Assembly (NCBI GenBank): GCA_947389015.1
Contig: CANDVA010000018.1
Span: forward strand, 1 to 58,648
Direction: 5' to 3'
Source: an uncultured Clostridia bacterium
GTDB taxonomy: Bacteria > Bacillota > Clostridia > Oscillospirales > Ruminococcaceae
DNA: 58,648 nucleotides
Every line of letters begins with the position of its first letter. Within the stretch, counting starts at the first letter, position 1. The notes beneath the pieces were generated by a model. It had not been told where the DNA came from and ran no database searches. It worked only from the letters and a program-made list of their open reading frames with translations. Below are positions 34,326 through 41,774 of this stretch, one piece after another. The translations under genes and the position numbers were made by a program.

Positions 34326-36731
34326 CTAATCGGCATTTCCGTTTATATCCGCGTAAAACCCGACGTTCTCAAAAGCCTTGTCGCCGTAAGCCTGCTTTAA
34401 AGCCGCCTCGACGACGCTCCTGAGCGTCTTGCTGTTCCTGCATTTTATTATTAAATGATAGCGATACCGCCCGTTGATCCTCCCGACGGTATTGGGCGCG
34501 GGTCCGAGTATCCGCATTGGAACGCGGTCTCCATAAATTTTGGCACTCTCCGCGAGTATCCCCGCGAACTTCCTTGCCGCCGCGTGACAGCGCTCGTTCT
34601 CGAGCGACGAAAATCCGAACGTCACAAGGTCGCAGAACGGCGGATAAAACTGCGCCTCGCGCAGCGATATCTCCTCCGCGTAGAAATCGGGATAATCCTG
34701 ATGAGCCGCAAGATTTATCACATAGTGCTCGGGTGAAAACGTCTGCAAAAGCGCCCTGCCCTTTTTTCCGCTCCGTCCCGCCCTGCCGACGACCTGAGTT
34801 ATCAGCGAGAACGTTCTCTCATACGCGCGAAAATCAGCGGCATAAAGGGAATTGTCTATCTTCAATACCCCGACGAGCGTAACGTTCGGGAAGTCCAGTC
34901 CCTTGGCTATCATCTGTGTGCCGACCATAATGTCGTACTCGCCGTCCGAGAATGCCTTGAACTTTTTCTCGAACGCGTTCTTAGTGGACGTAGTGTCCGC
35001 GTCCATGCGCAGTATCCGAGCCTCGGAGAACATCTGCGACAGTTCGTCCTCAATAAGCTGCGTACCCTCGCCCTTCATATCGAAGAACCGCCCGCCGCAC
35101 TTTGGGCAAACCGCATCCACCCGCCGCATATAGCCGCAGTAATGGCATATAACGCAGCCGTTAGCCTTATGATATGTCAGCGGCAGCGCGCAGTTGGGGC
35201 ACTCTAGAGGCTTTCCGCAGGCAAGACAGCGTACGCTCGTGTGATAACCGCGCCTGTTCAGCAGCAGGATAGACTGCTCGCCGCGCTCGAGATTGCTCTC
35301 CAGCTCGCCGATAAGCGGCATCGAGAACGTCGACATATTGCCGTTCTGCCGCTCCTCCTGCATATTTATGATGTATACCTCGGGAAGCACCGCGTTGTTG
35401 TAGCGCTCATCGATCTCAAACAGAGAATACCGCCCCGTTTTCGCGAAATAGCAGCTCTCCAAAGACGGCGTCGCCGACGCAAGCAGCAGCAGCGAATTAT
35501 GCGCGAAGCAGCGCTGCTTCGCGATATCCCGCGCGTGATAGCGCGGAGAGCTTTCGGACTTATATGTCCCCTCGCCCTCCTCGTCAATAACGATAACTCC
35601 CAGGTTCTTTACGGGCGCAAACACCGCGCTGCGCGTTCCGATAACGATACGCGCCCTGCCGTCGCGGATACGGCGGTACTCGTCCGCGCGCTCCCCGACA
35701 GACAGCGAGCTGTGCATAACGGCGACCTCGCCGCCGAACAGCGCCCTGAACCTGTTCACCATCTGAGGCGTCAGCGATATCTCGGGCACGAGCATTATCG
35801 CGCTTTGACCGCTCTTGACGACTTCGTTTATCAGGCGAATAAACACAGAAGTCTTGCCGCTGCCCGTAACGCCGCGCAGCAGCGCGCATCTCGGCTCGCC
35901 GCACCGCATAAGCGCAAGCAGCCCGTCGAAGATCTCCTGCTGTTTCGGGGAGAACACAATGCTCTCGGGGCTTTCCGTTGCCTCAATGCCGCTCTCGGTG
36001 CGGAACACAACATTCTCGTACCGCTCGACGACGTTCTTCTCGACCAGCCGCTTAACGACCGCGGGAGTGACCGCGCACTCATAGCAGACCTCGTGGAGCG
36101 AAGCCGCCTCGGCAGCCTCCAGAAACGCAATGACCGCGCGCTGTTTTGCGGTAGGCTTTTCGAGCGCGTCAGCGTCGGAAAGCCGCAGCATAGTCACGCT
36201 TTCGTCGCCGATACGCCGCTTCGCGACGTTCTCCTCGACAAGCGCGCCCTTTTCGGCAAGGCTCCTGACAACGGCGGGATTGCCCGATATCAGCGCCGAA
36301 AACGCGTTTTTATCGGCGTTTTTCAGCAGCTTGACCAGCCCGCGCTCCTTGTCCGAAAGCTCTCCCGAAAGATCCTCCGCAAGCCTGTACCCGCTTTTCA
36401 GCGAGAACCCCAGCCCCGGCGGCAAAATCGCCCGAAACGCGTCGTAGTAGGTGCAGAACGTGTTCTCGCGAATCCACACGCACAAGTCCATAAGCTCGTC
36501 GGAGAGCACCGGCTCGCCGTCGATAACAAAGTCGACAGGCTTTATCTTATTCTCGGGAAGCTCCGGACTTATCCCGAAAACCACTCCGATACGCTTTCTG
36601 TTCCCGCGCCCGAACGGCACTACAACGCGCACCCCGCGAATCACCGTGCTTTCAAGCTCAACGGGAATTTCATACGAAAACAGCATATCAAACGCGTAGA
36701 GCGTATTCTCAACGGCTATCTGCGCTATCAA
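34326..36731 (-). CDS. priA: Primosomal protein N' (replication restart helicase)
   Basis: SF2 helicase of 801 residues restarting stalled forks. N-terminal DNA-binding region, then Walker A LLRGVTGSGKTSVFI, DEEGEGTYK (DEEx box), zinc-binding cysteine pairs (CLACGKPLECPNC, CHYCGYMRRVDAVCPKCGG) and GTQMIAKGLDFPNVTLVG plus QVVGRAGRSGKKGRALLQT. Its start overlaps the gmk stop. Usually rpoZ and coaBC lie between gmk and priA; here nothing does. Confidence 0.97.
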   Translation of the reverse strand: MIAQIAVENTLYAFDMLFSYEIPVELESTVIRGVRVVVPFGRGNRKRIGVVFGISPELPENKIKPVDFVIDGEPVLSDELMDLCVWIRENTFCTYYDAFRAILPPGLGFSLKSGYRLAEDLSGELSDKERGLVKLLKNADKNAFSALISGNPAVVRSLAEKGALVEENVAKRRIGDESVTMLRLSDADALEKPTAKQRAVIAFLEAAEAASLHEVCYECAVTPAVVKRLVEKNVVERYENVVFRTESGIEATESPESIVFSPKQQEIFDGLLALMRCGEPRCALLRGVTGSGKTSVFIRLINEVVKSGQSAIMLVPEISLTPQMVNRFRALFGGEVAVMHSSLSVGERADEYRRIRDGRARIVIGTRSAVFAPVKNLGVIVIDEEGEGTYKSESSPRYHARDIAKQRCFAHNSLLLLASATPSLESCYFAKTGRYSLFEIDERYNNAVLPEVYIINMQEERQNGNMSTFSMPLIGELESNLERGEQSILLLNRRGYHTSVRCLACGKPLECPNCALPLTYHKANGCVICHYCGYMRRVDAVCPKCGGRFFDMKGEGTQLIEDELSQMFSEARILRMDADTTSTKNAFEKKFKAFSDGEYDIMVGTQMIAKGLDFPNVTLVGVLKIDNSLYAADFRAYERTFSLITQVVGRAGRSGKKGRALLQTFSPEHYVINLAAHQDYPDFYAEEISLREAQFYPPFCDLVTFGFSSLENERCHAAARKFAGILAESAKIYGDRVPMRILGPAPNTVGRINGRYRYHLIIKCRNSKTLRSVVEAALKQAYGDKAFENVGFYADINGNAD

Positions 36732-37339
36732 GCTTTACCGCCCTCCGCGAAGCTGTTCAGCAGCTCGCCGCCGCGCGAACGTCTCAGCTTCTCCGCGCGG
36801 AGCACCGCCAACAGGTCGTCCACAGCCTCGTCCAGCTTATCGTTGACGATAAGGTAATCGTAATTTTTCGCGTATTCTATCTCGGTACGAGCCTGTTTCG
36901 TGCGCTCGGCGATCTTCTCCTCGGTCTCGGTGCCCCTGTCGCGCAGACGCTTTTCGAGAACCTCCCACGACGGCGGCAGGATAAACACCAGACAGGCTTC
37001 GGGAAACATACGTCTGATATTCATCGCGCCCTCCACCTCGATCTTAAGTATGGCGTCCTTGCCCTGCTTTATCAGGTCGTCGACGCTCTTGCGGAGCGTG
37101 CCGTAGTAGTTTCCGCAGTACTCGGTGTATTCGAGGACTTCCTTTTCGGCGATTTTCAGTATAAAATCCTCGCGCGTAAGGAAATGATAGTGAACGCCGT
37201 TGACCTCGCCCTCGCGCGGCGCGCGTGTAGTCGCCGAAACGGCATAGCCCGCCGTATCGGTTTTCTTGAAAAGCTCGTTAAGAATGGTATCCTTACCGCA
37301 CCCCGCGGGCGCGGAGACCACGAAAAGCAGACCCCTCAT
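36728..37339 (-). CDS. gmk: Guanylate kinase
   Basis: A 203-residue P-loop kinase converting GMP to GDP. P-loop [18 protein letters not shown]-binding [18 protein letters not shown], and [31 protein letters not shown]. The P-loop contains Cys-Gly-Lys-Asp where most have SGxGKST/S; this variant is known in clostridial GMK. ATGA overlap with remA. Confidence 0.96.
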   Translation of the reverse strand: MRGLLFVVSAPAGCGKDTILNELFKKTDTAGYAVSATTRAPREGEVNGVHYHFLTREDFILKIAEKEVLEYTEYCGNYYGTLRKSVDDLIKQGKDAILKIEVEGAMNIRRMFPEACLVFILPPSWEVLEKRLRDRGTETEEKIAERTKQARTEIEYAKNYDYLIVNDKLDEAVDDLLAVLRAEKLRRSRGGELLNSFAEGGKA

Positions 37340-37587
37340 GCGTTACCTCCGTTCTCCGTCTCGGTTTTTCCCGTAATGGTCTCGGGCTGGAGCGCCGAGA
37401 GAACAACGTGACCGCTGTCGCAGACGATAACGGAACGCGTTTTGCGCCCGCAGGTCGCGTCCACGGCGGTTCCGCCGTCCTTGGCAAGCTGAACGATCCT
37501 CTTTACGGGAGCCGCCTCGGGGCTTACCACAGCCACGATCTTGTCCGCGTTCACGGCGTTGCCGAAGCCGATATTTATCAGCCGCAT
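37336..37587 (-). CDS. remA: RemA/DUF370 family regulator
   Basis: An 83-residue protein starting [23 protein letters not shown], with RGKKT-like [20 protein letters not shown], matching the RemA family of ring-forming DNA-binding proteins that activate matrix and osmoprotection genes in Bacillus. Upstream of gmk as in Bacillus. ATG at 37587 follows GGAGGG. Confidence 0.93.
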   Translation of the reverse strand: MRLINIGFGNAVNADKIVAVVSPEAAPVKRIVQLAKDGGTAVDATCGRKTRSVIVCDSGHVVLSALQPETITGKTETENGGNA

Positions 37588-37677
37588 TTTTCTCCCTCCT
37601 CCGTTTGTGAACATATATATAAATTATAACATAAACTCCTAAAAAAATCAATATAAAAAAATTTTTTTAAAAACCTA

Positions 37678-37706
37678 TTGACAAATTTCGAGTGCTGTGA
37701 TATAAT
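37678..37706 (+). promoter_or_regulatory. Consensus promoter of the tRNA-Thr repeat unit
   Basis: TTGACA (37678-37683), 17 bases, TATAAT (37701-37706). Transcription would begin near 37713 and run through the broken tRNA copies into the intact tRNA. Confidence 0.88.
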
Positions 37707-37726
37707 AATTACGTTGTGATAATTGT

Positions 37727-37761
37727 GCTGTTATAACAATGAGGTCACCACCGAAATAATT
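37727..37761 (+). repeat. Shortest tRNA-Thr-derived fragment (copy 0)
   Basis: GCTGTTATA, the first nine bases of the tRNA, is joined directly to a GAGGTCACCACCGAAATAATT-type segment, so the D-arm and anticodon parts are lacking. The GAGGTCACCA piece resembles GAGGTCATCA of the tRNA and of copies 1 and 2. Confidence 0.75.
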
Positions 37762-37847
37762 GCTGTTATAGCTCGGTTGGTCGTGTTGTCGCTTCGCGAC
37801 AACGCCGGCACATCCTTGGTAAGGATGAGGTCATCACCGAAATAAAT
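37762..37847 (+). repeat. tRNA-Thr-like 86-base tandem repeat, copy 1
   Basis: It repeats the tRNA from its first base through the D-arm half (GCTGTTATAGCTCGGTTGG), then holds GTTGTCGC/GCGACAAC, an 8-pair hairpin with three-base loop, in place of AGAG, then the full anticodon arm CATCCTTGGTAAGGATG with anticodon GGT and the start of the T-arm region (GAGGTCATCA). The remainder of the T-arm and the 3' acceptor half are missing; CCGAAATAAAT leads to the next copy. It cannot form a normal tRNA. Confidence 0.85.
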
Positions 37848-37933
37848 GCTGTTATAGCTCAGTTGGTCGTGTTGTCGCTTCGCGACAACGCCGGCACATC
37901 CTTGGTAAGGATGAGGTCATCACCGAAATAAAT
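37848..37933 (+). repeat. tRNA-Thr-like 86-base tandem repeat, copy 2
   Basis: Identical to copy 1 except for A instead of G in the D-arm (GCTCAGTTGG, as in the real tRNA). It keeps the GGT anticodon arm and the inserted hairpin and lacks the acceptor 3' half. The period to the intact tRNA is again exactly 86 bases. Confidence 0.85.
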
Positions 37934-38009
37934 GCTGTTATAGCTCAGTTGGTAGAGCACATCCTTGGTAAGGATGAGGTCATCAGTTCGACTCTGATTA
38001 ACAGCTCCA
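37934..38009 (+). tRNA. tRNA-Thr(GGT), CCA encoded
   Basis: Complete cloverleaf: acceptor GCTGTTA/TAACAGC, D-arm GCTC/GAGC, anticodon arm CATCC-TTGGTAA-GGATG with anticodon GGT (reads ACC and ACU, Thr), T-arm ATCAG-TTCGACT-CTGAT, discriminator T, then encoded CCA at 38007-38009. Body length is 73. It is the last of four copies of the same 5' sequence and the only intact one. Confidence 0.96.
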
Positions 38010-38011
38010 CT

Positions 38012-38044
38012 AGCCGTCGTGCATTTTGCCCGACGGCTTTGTGT
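38012..38044 (+). terminator. Terminator of the tRNA-Thr transcript
   Basis: AGCCGTCG pairs with CGACGGCT around an 11-base loop and is followed by a T-rich run. Confidence 0.85.
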
Positions 38045-38046
38045 TT

Positions 38047-38086
38047 TAAAACCGCCCTCTTAAATTCCAAGAGGGCGGTTTTTCAT
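38047..38086. terminator. Strong bidirectional terminator
   Basis: AAACCGCCCTCTT pairs with AAGAGGGCGGTTT around AAATTCC; A-rich on one side and T-rich on the other. It ends the converging minus-strand regulator gene. Confidence 0.85.
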
Positions 38087-38364
38087 TCCTTTGGTTTCTT
38101 GTTAAGTATCCCGTCAGAAAACAACGATGCGTTCAGGAGATCGGCGGGAGCGATCTCCAATGCGTCCGCAATATTAAAAAATACTTCCATTGAAAAACCG
38201 TTCGCCGTGTTGGGTGCTTCTATCAGACCAAGCAGCGAACGGCTTATATTCGCCTTTTCCGCAAGCTTTTCCTGTGATAGACCGCGTATTCGTCTTAAAG
38301 TCGATATGACAATACCAAGCTGAATAAAACGGTCACGGTTCTTAAAAGATACTTCTTTACCCAT
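38083..38364 (-). CDS. XRE family helix-turn-helix regulator
   Basis: A 93-residue DNA-binding protein with a Cro/C1-type HTH: IVISTLRRIRGLSQEKLAEKANISRSLLGLIEAPNTA, then SMEVFFNIADALEIAPADLL. Monodomain, no sensor. It is divergent from the SLOG-like gene with a shared 166-base gap, so it may control that gene and itself; this is inference. Confidence 0.88.
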   Translation of the reverse strand: MGKEVSFKNRDRFIQLGIVISTLRRIRGLSQEKLAEKANISRSLLGLIEAPNTANGFSMEVFFNIADALEIAPADLLNASLFSDGILNKKPKE

Positions 38365-38446
38365 TTCAAACCCTCTGCATATAGTGAATTTTATAATTTA
38401 ATTATACCCGTTACATAAAAAATATTCAGCATATAGATAAAAGCAC

Positions 38447-38475
38447 TTGACTAAATTCATAAACAATAGTATAAT
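38447..38475 (+). promoter_or_regulatory. Promoter of the SLOG-like gene
   Basis: TTGACT (38447-38452), 17 bases, TATAAT (38470-38475), about 55 bases before the start codon. Confidence 0.78.
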
Positions 38476-38530
38476 ATTATATGTAAAATGCTTATAATAG
38501 CAATCAAAAGTTTATGAAGGTGATAAAATT

Positions 38531-38959
38531 ATGACTTGTACATTTTTCGGACACAGCGACACACCGCCCACAGTGCGCGGACAGTTAAAGGACACGCTGA
38601 TAACCCTTATCGAGACACGAGGCGCAGACCTCTTTTACGTCGGCAATCACGGCGGCTTTGACCGAATGGCGGAGGGCGTTCTGCGCGAGCTGAGCGCCGA
38701 TTATCCGCACATAAAATATTATGTGGTCCTCGCCTACCTCCCCACCAAGCAAAGCAGTTCCCCCACCCTGTTCCCCGAGGGCGTCGAGACCGTACCGAAA
38801 CGCTTTGCGATCAACTTCCGAAACAAATGGATGGTCGAGAATTCCGACCTTGTTGTAGCATATGTAAACCGCTCATACGGCGGCGCGCAGCAATTTACCG
38901 CGCTCGCCGAAAGGAAAAAGAAGCCGATAATAAACCTCGCCCCGAACGCGCAGCAATAA
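38531..38959 (+). CDS. SLOG-like (DUF1273-related) nucleotide-binding protein
   Basis: A 142-residue protein starting TCTFFGHSDTP, resembling the TxxFTGHR start of DUF1273/SLOG proteins, with FYVGNHGGFDRMAEGVL (glycine-rich binding loop) and NSDLVVAYVNRSYGGAQQF. SLOG folds bind nucleotides or derived ligands, sometimes in stress or conflict systems. Monocistronic, ended by a hairpin at 38965-38986. The ligand is unknown. Confidence 0.75.
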   Translation: MTCTFFGHSDTPPTVRGQLKDTLITLIETRGADLFYVGNHGGFDRMAEGVLRELSADYPHIKYYVVLAYLPTKQSSSPTLFPEGVETVPKRFAINFRNKWMVENSDLVVAYVNRSYGGAQQFTALAERKKKPIINLAPNAQQ

Positions 38960-38964
38960 AAAAT

Positions 38965-38992
38965 GCCGCCCCTCCGAGCGGGCGGCTTATTT
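38965..38992. terminator. Bidirectional terminator
   Basis: GCCGCCC pairs with GGGCGGC around a loop of eight bases, flanked by A-rich and T-rich tracts, between two converging genes. Confidence 0.75.
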
Positions 38993-39303
38993 TATTTAAC
39001 ATTCCTCGCGGCAATGTCCTCAACGGTCACCGCGATATTTTTCGCGGCGGCTTTGTTCTGCACAAATTCAATGAACCTGTCCTTGTAGTTGTTGACGAGC
39101 GCGACCACCATTTCGTCCTTGATATCCTGCGGCAGAGCGTTTATCGCCTTTTTCGGCAGCTCTCCCGCCGCGTTCACCATACCGAGAAGCACTTTCACTG
39201 CCCTGTTTCCCGACGGCTCCGCTTTCTCCCTTATGACAGGCAGAAGCATTTCCGCGACAGCACCGTAGTCAAGCTCGCTGACCGCTATCCTGAACTCCAG
39301 CAT
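38992..39303 (-). CDS. Hypothetical protein
   Basis: A 103-residue, mainly helical, soluble protein (LDYGAVAEMLLPVIREKAE, DEMVVALVNNYKDRFIEFVQNKAA). No family is recognised. It follows the glycosidase gene by one base and may be co-transcribed with it, although one acts outside and the other probably inside the cell. Confidence 0.65.
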   Translation of the reverse strand: MLEFRIAVSELDYGAVAEMLLPVIREKAEPSGNRAVKVLLGMVNAAGELPKKAINALPQDIKDEMVVALVNNYKDRFIEFVQNKAAAKNIAVTVEDIAARNVK

Positions 39304-39304
39304 A

Positions 39305-40498
39305 TCAGCCCTCCCCGAGCGGGAATACCTTTTCGGGAATAAGCTCCGCCATTGCCGAGGTCGCTTCGCGTGTCAGCCCGTACTCATACCACACGGTCTC
39401 CTCGTTGGGATCCATCCATACCATTATCCCGTTCCAGCCGTTATCGTACACGGACTTGTACTTCTCGGTGAGCGTCATTCCGATCTCTTTCGCGTCGTCG
39501 TTGCCGGTTTCGCCGATAATGCACGGCTTAGCCTCCGCAAGACCGAACTCGGACGGCGATTTGTCGCACGGAAACCCGAAATGCTCTTTCATCCAATTGT
39601 AATAGTGCGTGCTGTAAAAGTCGAGATACGCGTTCTCGCTGCCCGTCAGCTCCTTAAGATACTCGTCCGAGACCTTGTTGCCCTGATATTTATCGGAATT
39701 GTACTTGATCATCGCAACTCCGACGGTAACGGGAAAATCGCTGTTTTCGTGAATTACCACAGCACATTTTCCGAGCAGATACGAAACATTATCCCACGGA
39801 ATCTTGCCGCATTCCGATTCCTCAAATACCCAGTCGGGCTCGTTCATCACGTCAATGGCGAAAATGCAGTTTCTGTCACGATAACGTTCGCAGAAAACCT
39901 GTACATATTTTTCAGCAAATCTGTCCGAATACTCCTTAGACTTTATCAGACCCTGCCACCGCTGTCCGCTCTTTACAGGCGCCTTGAAATGATCGAAAGA
40001 CAGCAGCGTCGGCATAATATAAATGCCGTGCTTGTCAGCGAGATCGAACAGCTTGTCGAGAGCCTCCCAGTGCGTTTCGTTGATATTTCTTACCTTTCCG
40101 TCGTCGGTGAGCCGAACGATACTCTCACCGTTGCAGTTCAGCCAGATACGCGTGCAGTTCACGCCGTCCGCGACAAGCCTTGCGAATTCGGTATTCCAGA
40201 ACTCCTCGTCCATTCCATCGGTAAAGTCGTTCCAGTGCTGCCACGGCGTATTTGTACCGTTTATCCACAATTCTTTCCCCCCGACCATAAACTTAGTTCC
40301 CTCGACACTGACGCGCCCGAGGAGCTTTTGGGGCTGTTCCGGCTCGGTTTCAACTGTCTGGTCGGACGACTCGGAATTACCCGTACTGTCCGAAATGTCG
40401 GAGGATACTCCCTGCTCCGATTTATCGCACCCCGCCAAGCCGCACAGTAAAGACAGTGATAAAGTCACCGCCGCAAACTTCTTAATGGTCTTTTTCAT
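39305..40498 (-). CDS. Secreted GH5-type glycoside hydrolase lipoprotein
   Basis: A 397-residue protein. The signal peptide MKKTIKKFAAVTLSLSLLCGLAGC ends in a lipobox, followed by a Ser/Thr/Glu linker. The catalytic barrel contains VNCTRIWLNC, IDVMNEPDWVFE, where the Glu of NEP is the predicted acid/base, and CIIGETGND, where the Glu is the predicted nucleophile. This is the layout of clan GH-A, family 5 mannanases and cellulases. Substrate unproven; plant mannan or glucan would fit a gut fibre degrader. ATG at 40498 chosen by the signal peptide. Confidence 0.82.
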   Translation of the reverse strand: MKKTIKKFAAVTLSLSLLCGLAGCDKSEQGVSSDISDSTGNSESSDQTVETEPEQPQKLLGRVSVEGTKFMVGGKELWINGTNTPWQHWNDFTDGMDEEFWNTEFARLVADGVNCTRIWLNCNGESIVRLTDDGKVRNINETHWEALDKLFDLADKHGIYIMPTLLSFDHFKAPVKSGQRWQGLIKSKEYSDRFAEKYVQVFCERYRDRNCIFAIDVMNEPDWVFEESECGKIPWDNVSYLLGKCAVVIHENSDFPVTVGVAMIKYNSDKYQGNKVSDEYLKELTGSENAYLDFYSTHYYNWMKEHFGFPCDKSPSEFGLAEAKPCIIGETGNDDAKEIGMTLTEKYKSVYDNGWNGIMVWMDPNEETVWYEYGLTREATSAMAELIPEKVFPLGEG

Positions 40499-40525
40499 AC
40501 TTCTCTCACTTTCGATTTTTTTAAT

Positions 40526-40554
40526 ATTATAGCATAATTCTCCGAAAAATGCAA
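40526..40554 (-). promoter_or_regulatory. Promoter of the GH5 gene
   Basis: On the minus strand TTGCAT (40549-40554), 17 bases, TATAAT (40526-40531), just upstream of the signal-peptide start. Confidence 0.65.
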
Positions 40555-40584
40555 CTGTTTTTTGGGCGCTTACACACTCATCTA

Positions 40585-40613
40585 TTGACAGAGTATTAAA
40601 TTTATGATACAAT
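40585..40613 (+). promoter_or_regulatory. Promoter of the divergent lipoprotein gene
   Basis: TTGACA (40585-40590), 17 bases, TACAAT (40608-40613). Confidence 0.78.
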
Positions 40614-40677
40614 AATATTAAGCTTTCATATTGAGAGCGGAACGATCAAATAAAGCCTGTCCGACGAGGTACCAACA

Positions 40678-41397
40678 ATGAAAAAAATCCTTATCTTTAT
40701 TATCTGCACAGTGCTCTTAACGGGCTGCTCGAACCAACGTGACGAGACGACCGACAGCAATCCGTCGTTGCTCCCCGTCGGGAATAACGATAACGCGCCG
40801 TTTGTTCTTACGGGCGATTTTACCGAGAACGGAATAATCGTCGATATGAGCGCCGAACAGGATTACACGGTAACGCTCGACTGCGCGTTCGGCACGGAGA
40901 ACCCGTGCTTCAGCGCCCCCGAACCTCCCGCGGACGAAAGTCTCGGCAAACAGGAGCGCTACAACGCGGGCGCGCTCGGAACGGTAACGCTTGAGAGCTG
41001 CAAGACCGTTTTCGCGTATTACTCGGGCTATTGCAAAAGCGTTTATCAGGAGGGCGTAATAACGGGCGATATCACGCTTAAAGGCATATTAAGCGCAAAG
41101 GGCGACGGCTCGCCGTATTTTTGCCCGTATCCCGAAAGCCTTAAAGAGACGGGAATACCGAGCTTTTACATAAGCCCCGTTTACGGCGGAAATATTTTCC
41201 CCGTAAAAATGCCCGACGGTACCGAAAAATATCTCAGCTCGATGATGATCTTCCTTGACGATACAGCCGAAAGCTACCAAAAGGACGCTCCCGCCGAAGC
41301 GGAGATAACGTTCAAAAGCCTTGCCTACGACACGGGCAGCGTAAATTCGTGGGTACGCGTACACGCCGCGCCCGAAACAATAAGCGTTAACGGATAA
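40678..41397 (+). CDS. Putative lipoprotein
   Basis: A 239-residue protein with signal peptide and lipobox LLTGCSN at residues 14-20. The body is beta-rich and has several cysteines (CAFGTENPCF, CKTVFAYYSGYCK, PYFCPYP) that might form disulfides. No family recognised. It is divergent from the glycosidase, sharing its intergenic region, which might mean joint control. Confidence 0.72.
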   Translation: MKKILIFIICTVLLTGCSNQRDETTDSNPSLLPVGNNDNAPFVLTGDFTENGIIVDMSAEQDYTVTLDCAFGTENPCFSAPEPPADESLGKQERYNAGALGTVTLESCKTVFAYYSGYCKSVYQEGVITGDITLKGILSAKGDGSPYFCPYPESLKETGIPSFYISPVYGGNIFPVKMPDGTEKYLSSMMIFLDDTAESYQKDAPAEAEITFKSLAYDTGSVNSWVRVHAAPETISVNG

Positions 41398-41401
41398 ATA
41401 A

Positions 41402-41434
41402 AGCAGCCCCCGTTTTTGGAATACGGGGGCTGCT
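41402..41434. terminator. GC-rich terminator hairpin
   Basis: AGCAGCCCCCGT pairs perfectly with ACGGGGGCTGCT around a nine-base loop, between the lipoprotein gene and converging acyl carrier protein gene. Confidence 0.75.
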
Positions 41435-41439
41435 ACTAA

Positions 41440-41516
41440 TCACCCGTTAAAAACTTGACATCTTTGCGCGATCTTACATCTATCGCTGCAAATCTTGTCA
41501 AGTTTTTTAACGGTGA
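41440..41516. repeat. Long imperfect inverted repeat next to the ACP gene
   Basis: The outer arm TCACCCGTTAAAAACTTGACA pairs with TGTCAAGTTTTTTAACGGTGA (one bulge on each side), and inside it TTTGCGCGAT pairs with ATCGCTGCAAA (one bulge) around a nine-base loop. The whole forms a nearly continuous stem of about 30 pairs. It directly follows the ACP stop on the minus strand. Candidates: miniature transposon remnant, or an mRNA-end structure. No terminal repeats of a known insertion sequence were recognised. Confidence 0.75.
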
Positions 41517-41527
41517 TCAGTATGAAA

Positions 41528-41773
41528 TTATTTTTTAGCGCGCTCGGCAACGATATTTATCATCTCGCCGACGTTCTTCATGCCGCTTACCTCTTTCATG
41601 GTAAACCGCATTTTGAACTCCTTCTCGACTGCCGAGATCAGCGTGATATGCTCCAAGCTGTCCCAAGCCTCGATATCGTCCGCGGTGGTTCCGTCCTTCA
41701 GCTCGATATCATCGTCGTCAAACACGTCGCGGAACACCTTTGTAAGCCTGCTTTTGACCGTTTCTCTGTCCAT
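41528..41773 (-). CDS. Acyl carrier protein of the FkbH locus
   Basis: An 81-residue carrier protein. The phosphopantetheine serine lies in EAWDSLEHI, the D-S-L signature, with acidic helices around it. ATG at 41773 lies next to the fkbH stop (TGAAATG); an in-frame ATG at 41791 inside fkbH is possible. It is a dedicated carrier here, not the fatty-acid ACP, judged by its coupling to FkbH and its D-D-D-D-rich early helix. In known FkbH systems such an ACP carries a glyceryl thioester. Confidence 0.92.
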   Translation of the reverse strand: MDRETVKSRLTKVFRDVFDDDDIELKDGTTADDIEAWDSLEHITLISAVEKEFKMRFTMKEVSGMKNVGEMINIVAERAKK

Positions 41774-41774
41774 T

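Noticed and set aside
35241-36857. 538-codon plus-strand frame opposite priA
   Set aside because: Low-complexity Arg-rich shadow; priA motifs are all present on the minus strand.
37727-37933. Regular tandem repeats as a CRISPR array
   Set aside because: The units abut without unique spacers, are tRNA-derived, and no cas gene is near.
37762-37933. Two additional working tRNA-Thr genes
   Set aside because: Both lack the T-arm completion and the 3' acceptor strand, and a hairpin replaces part of the D-arm.
38012-38086. Attachment site of an integrated element behind tRNA-Thr
   Set aside because: No integrase, and no downstream copy of the tRNA 3' end was found in the window.
41455-41483. Promoter inside the long inverted repeat
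   Set aside because: TTGACA is present but the -10 position reads ATCTAT, too far from consensus.
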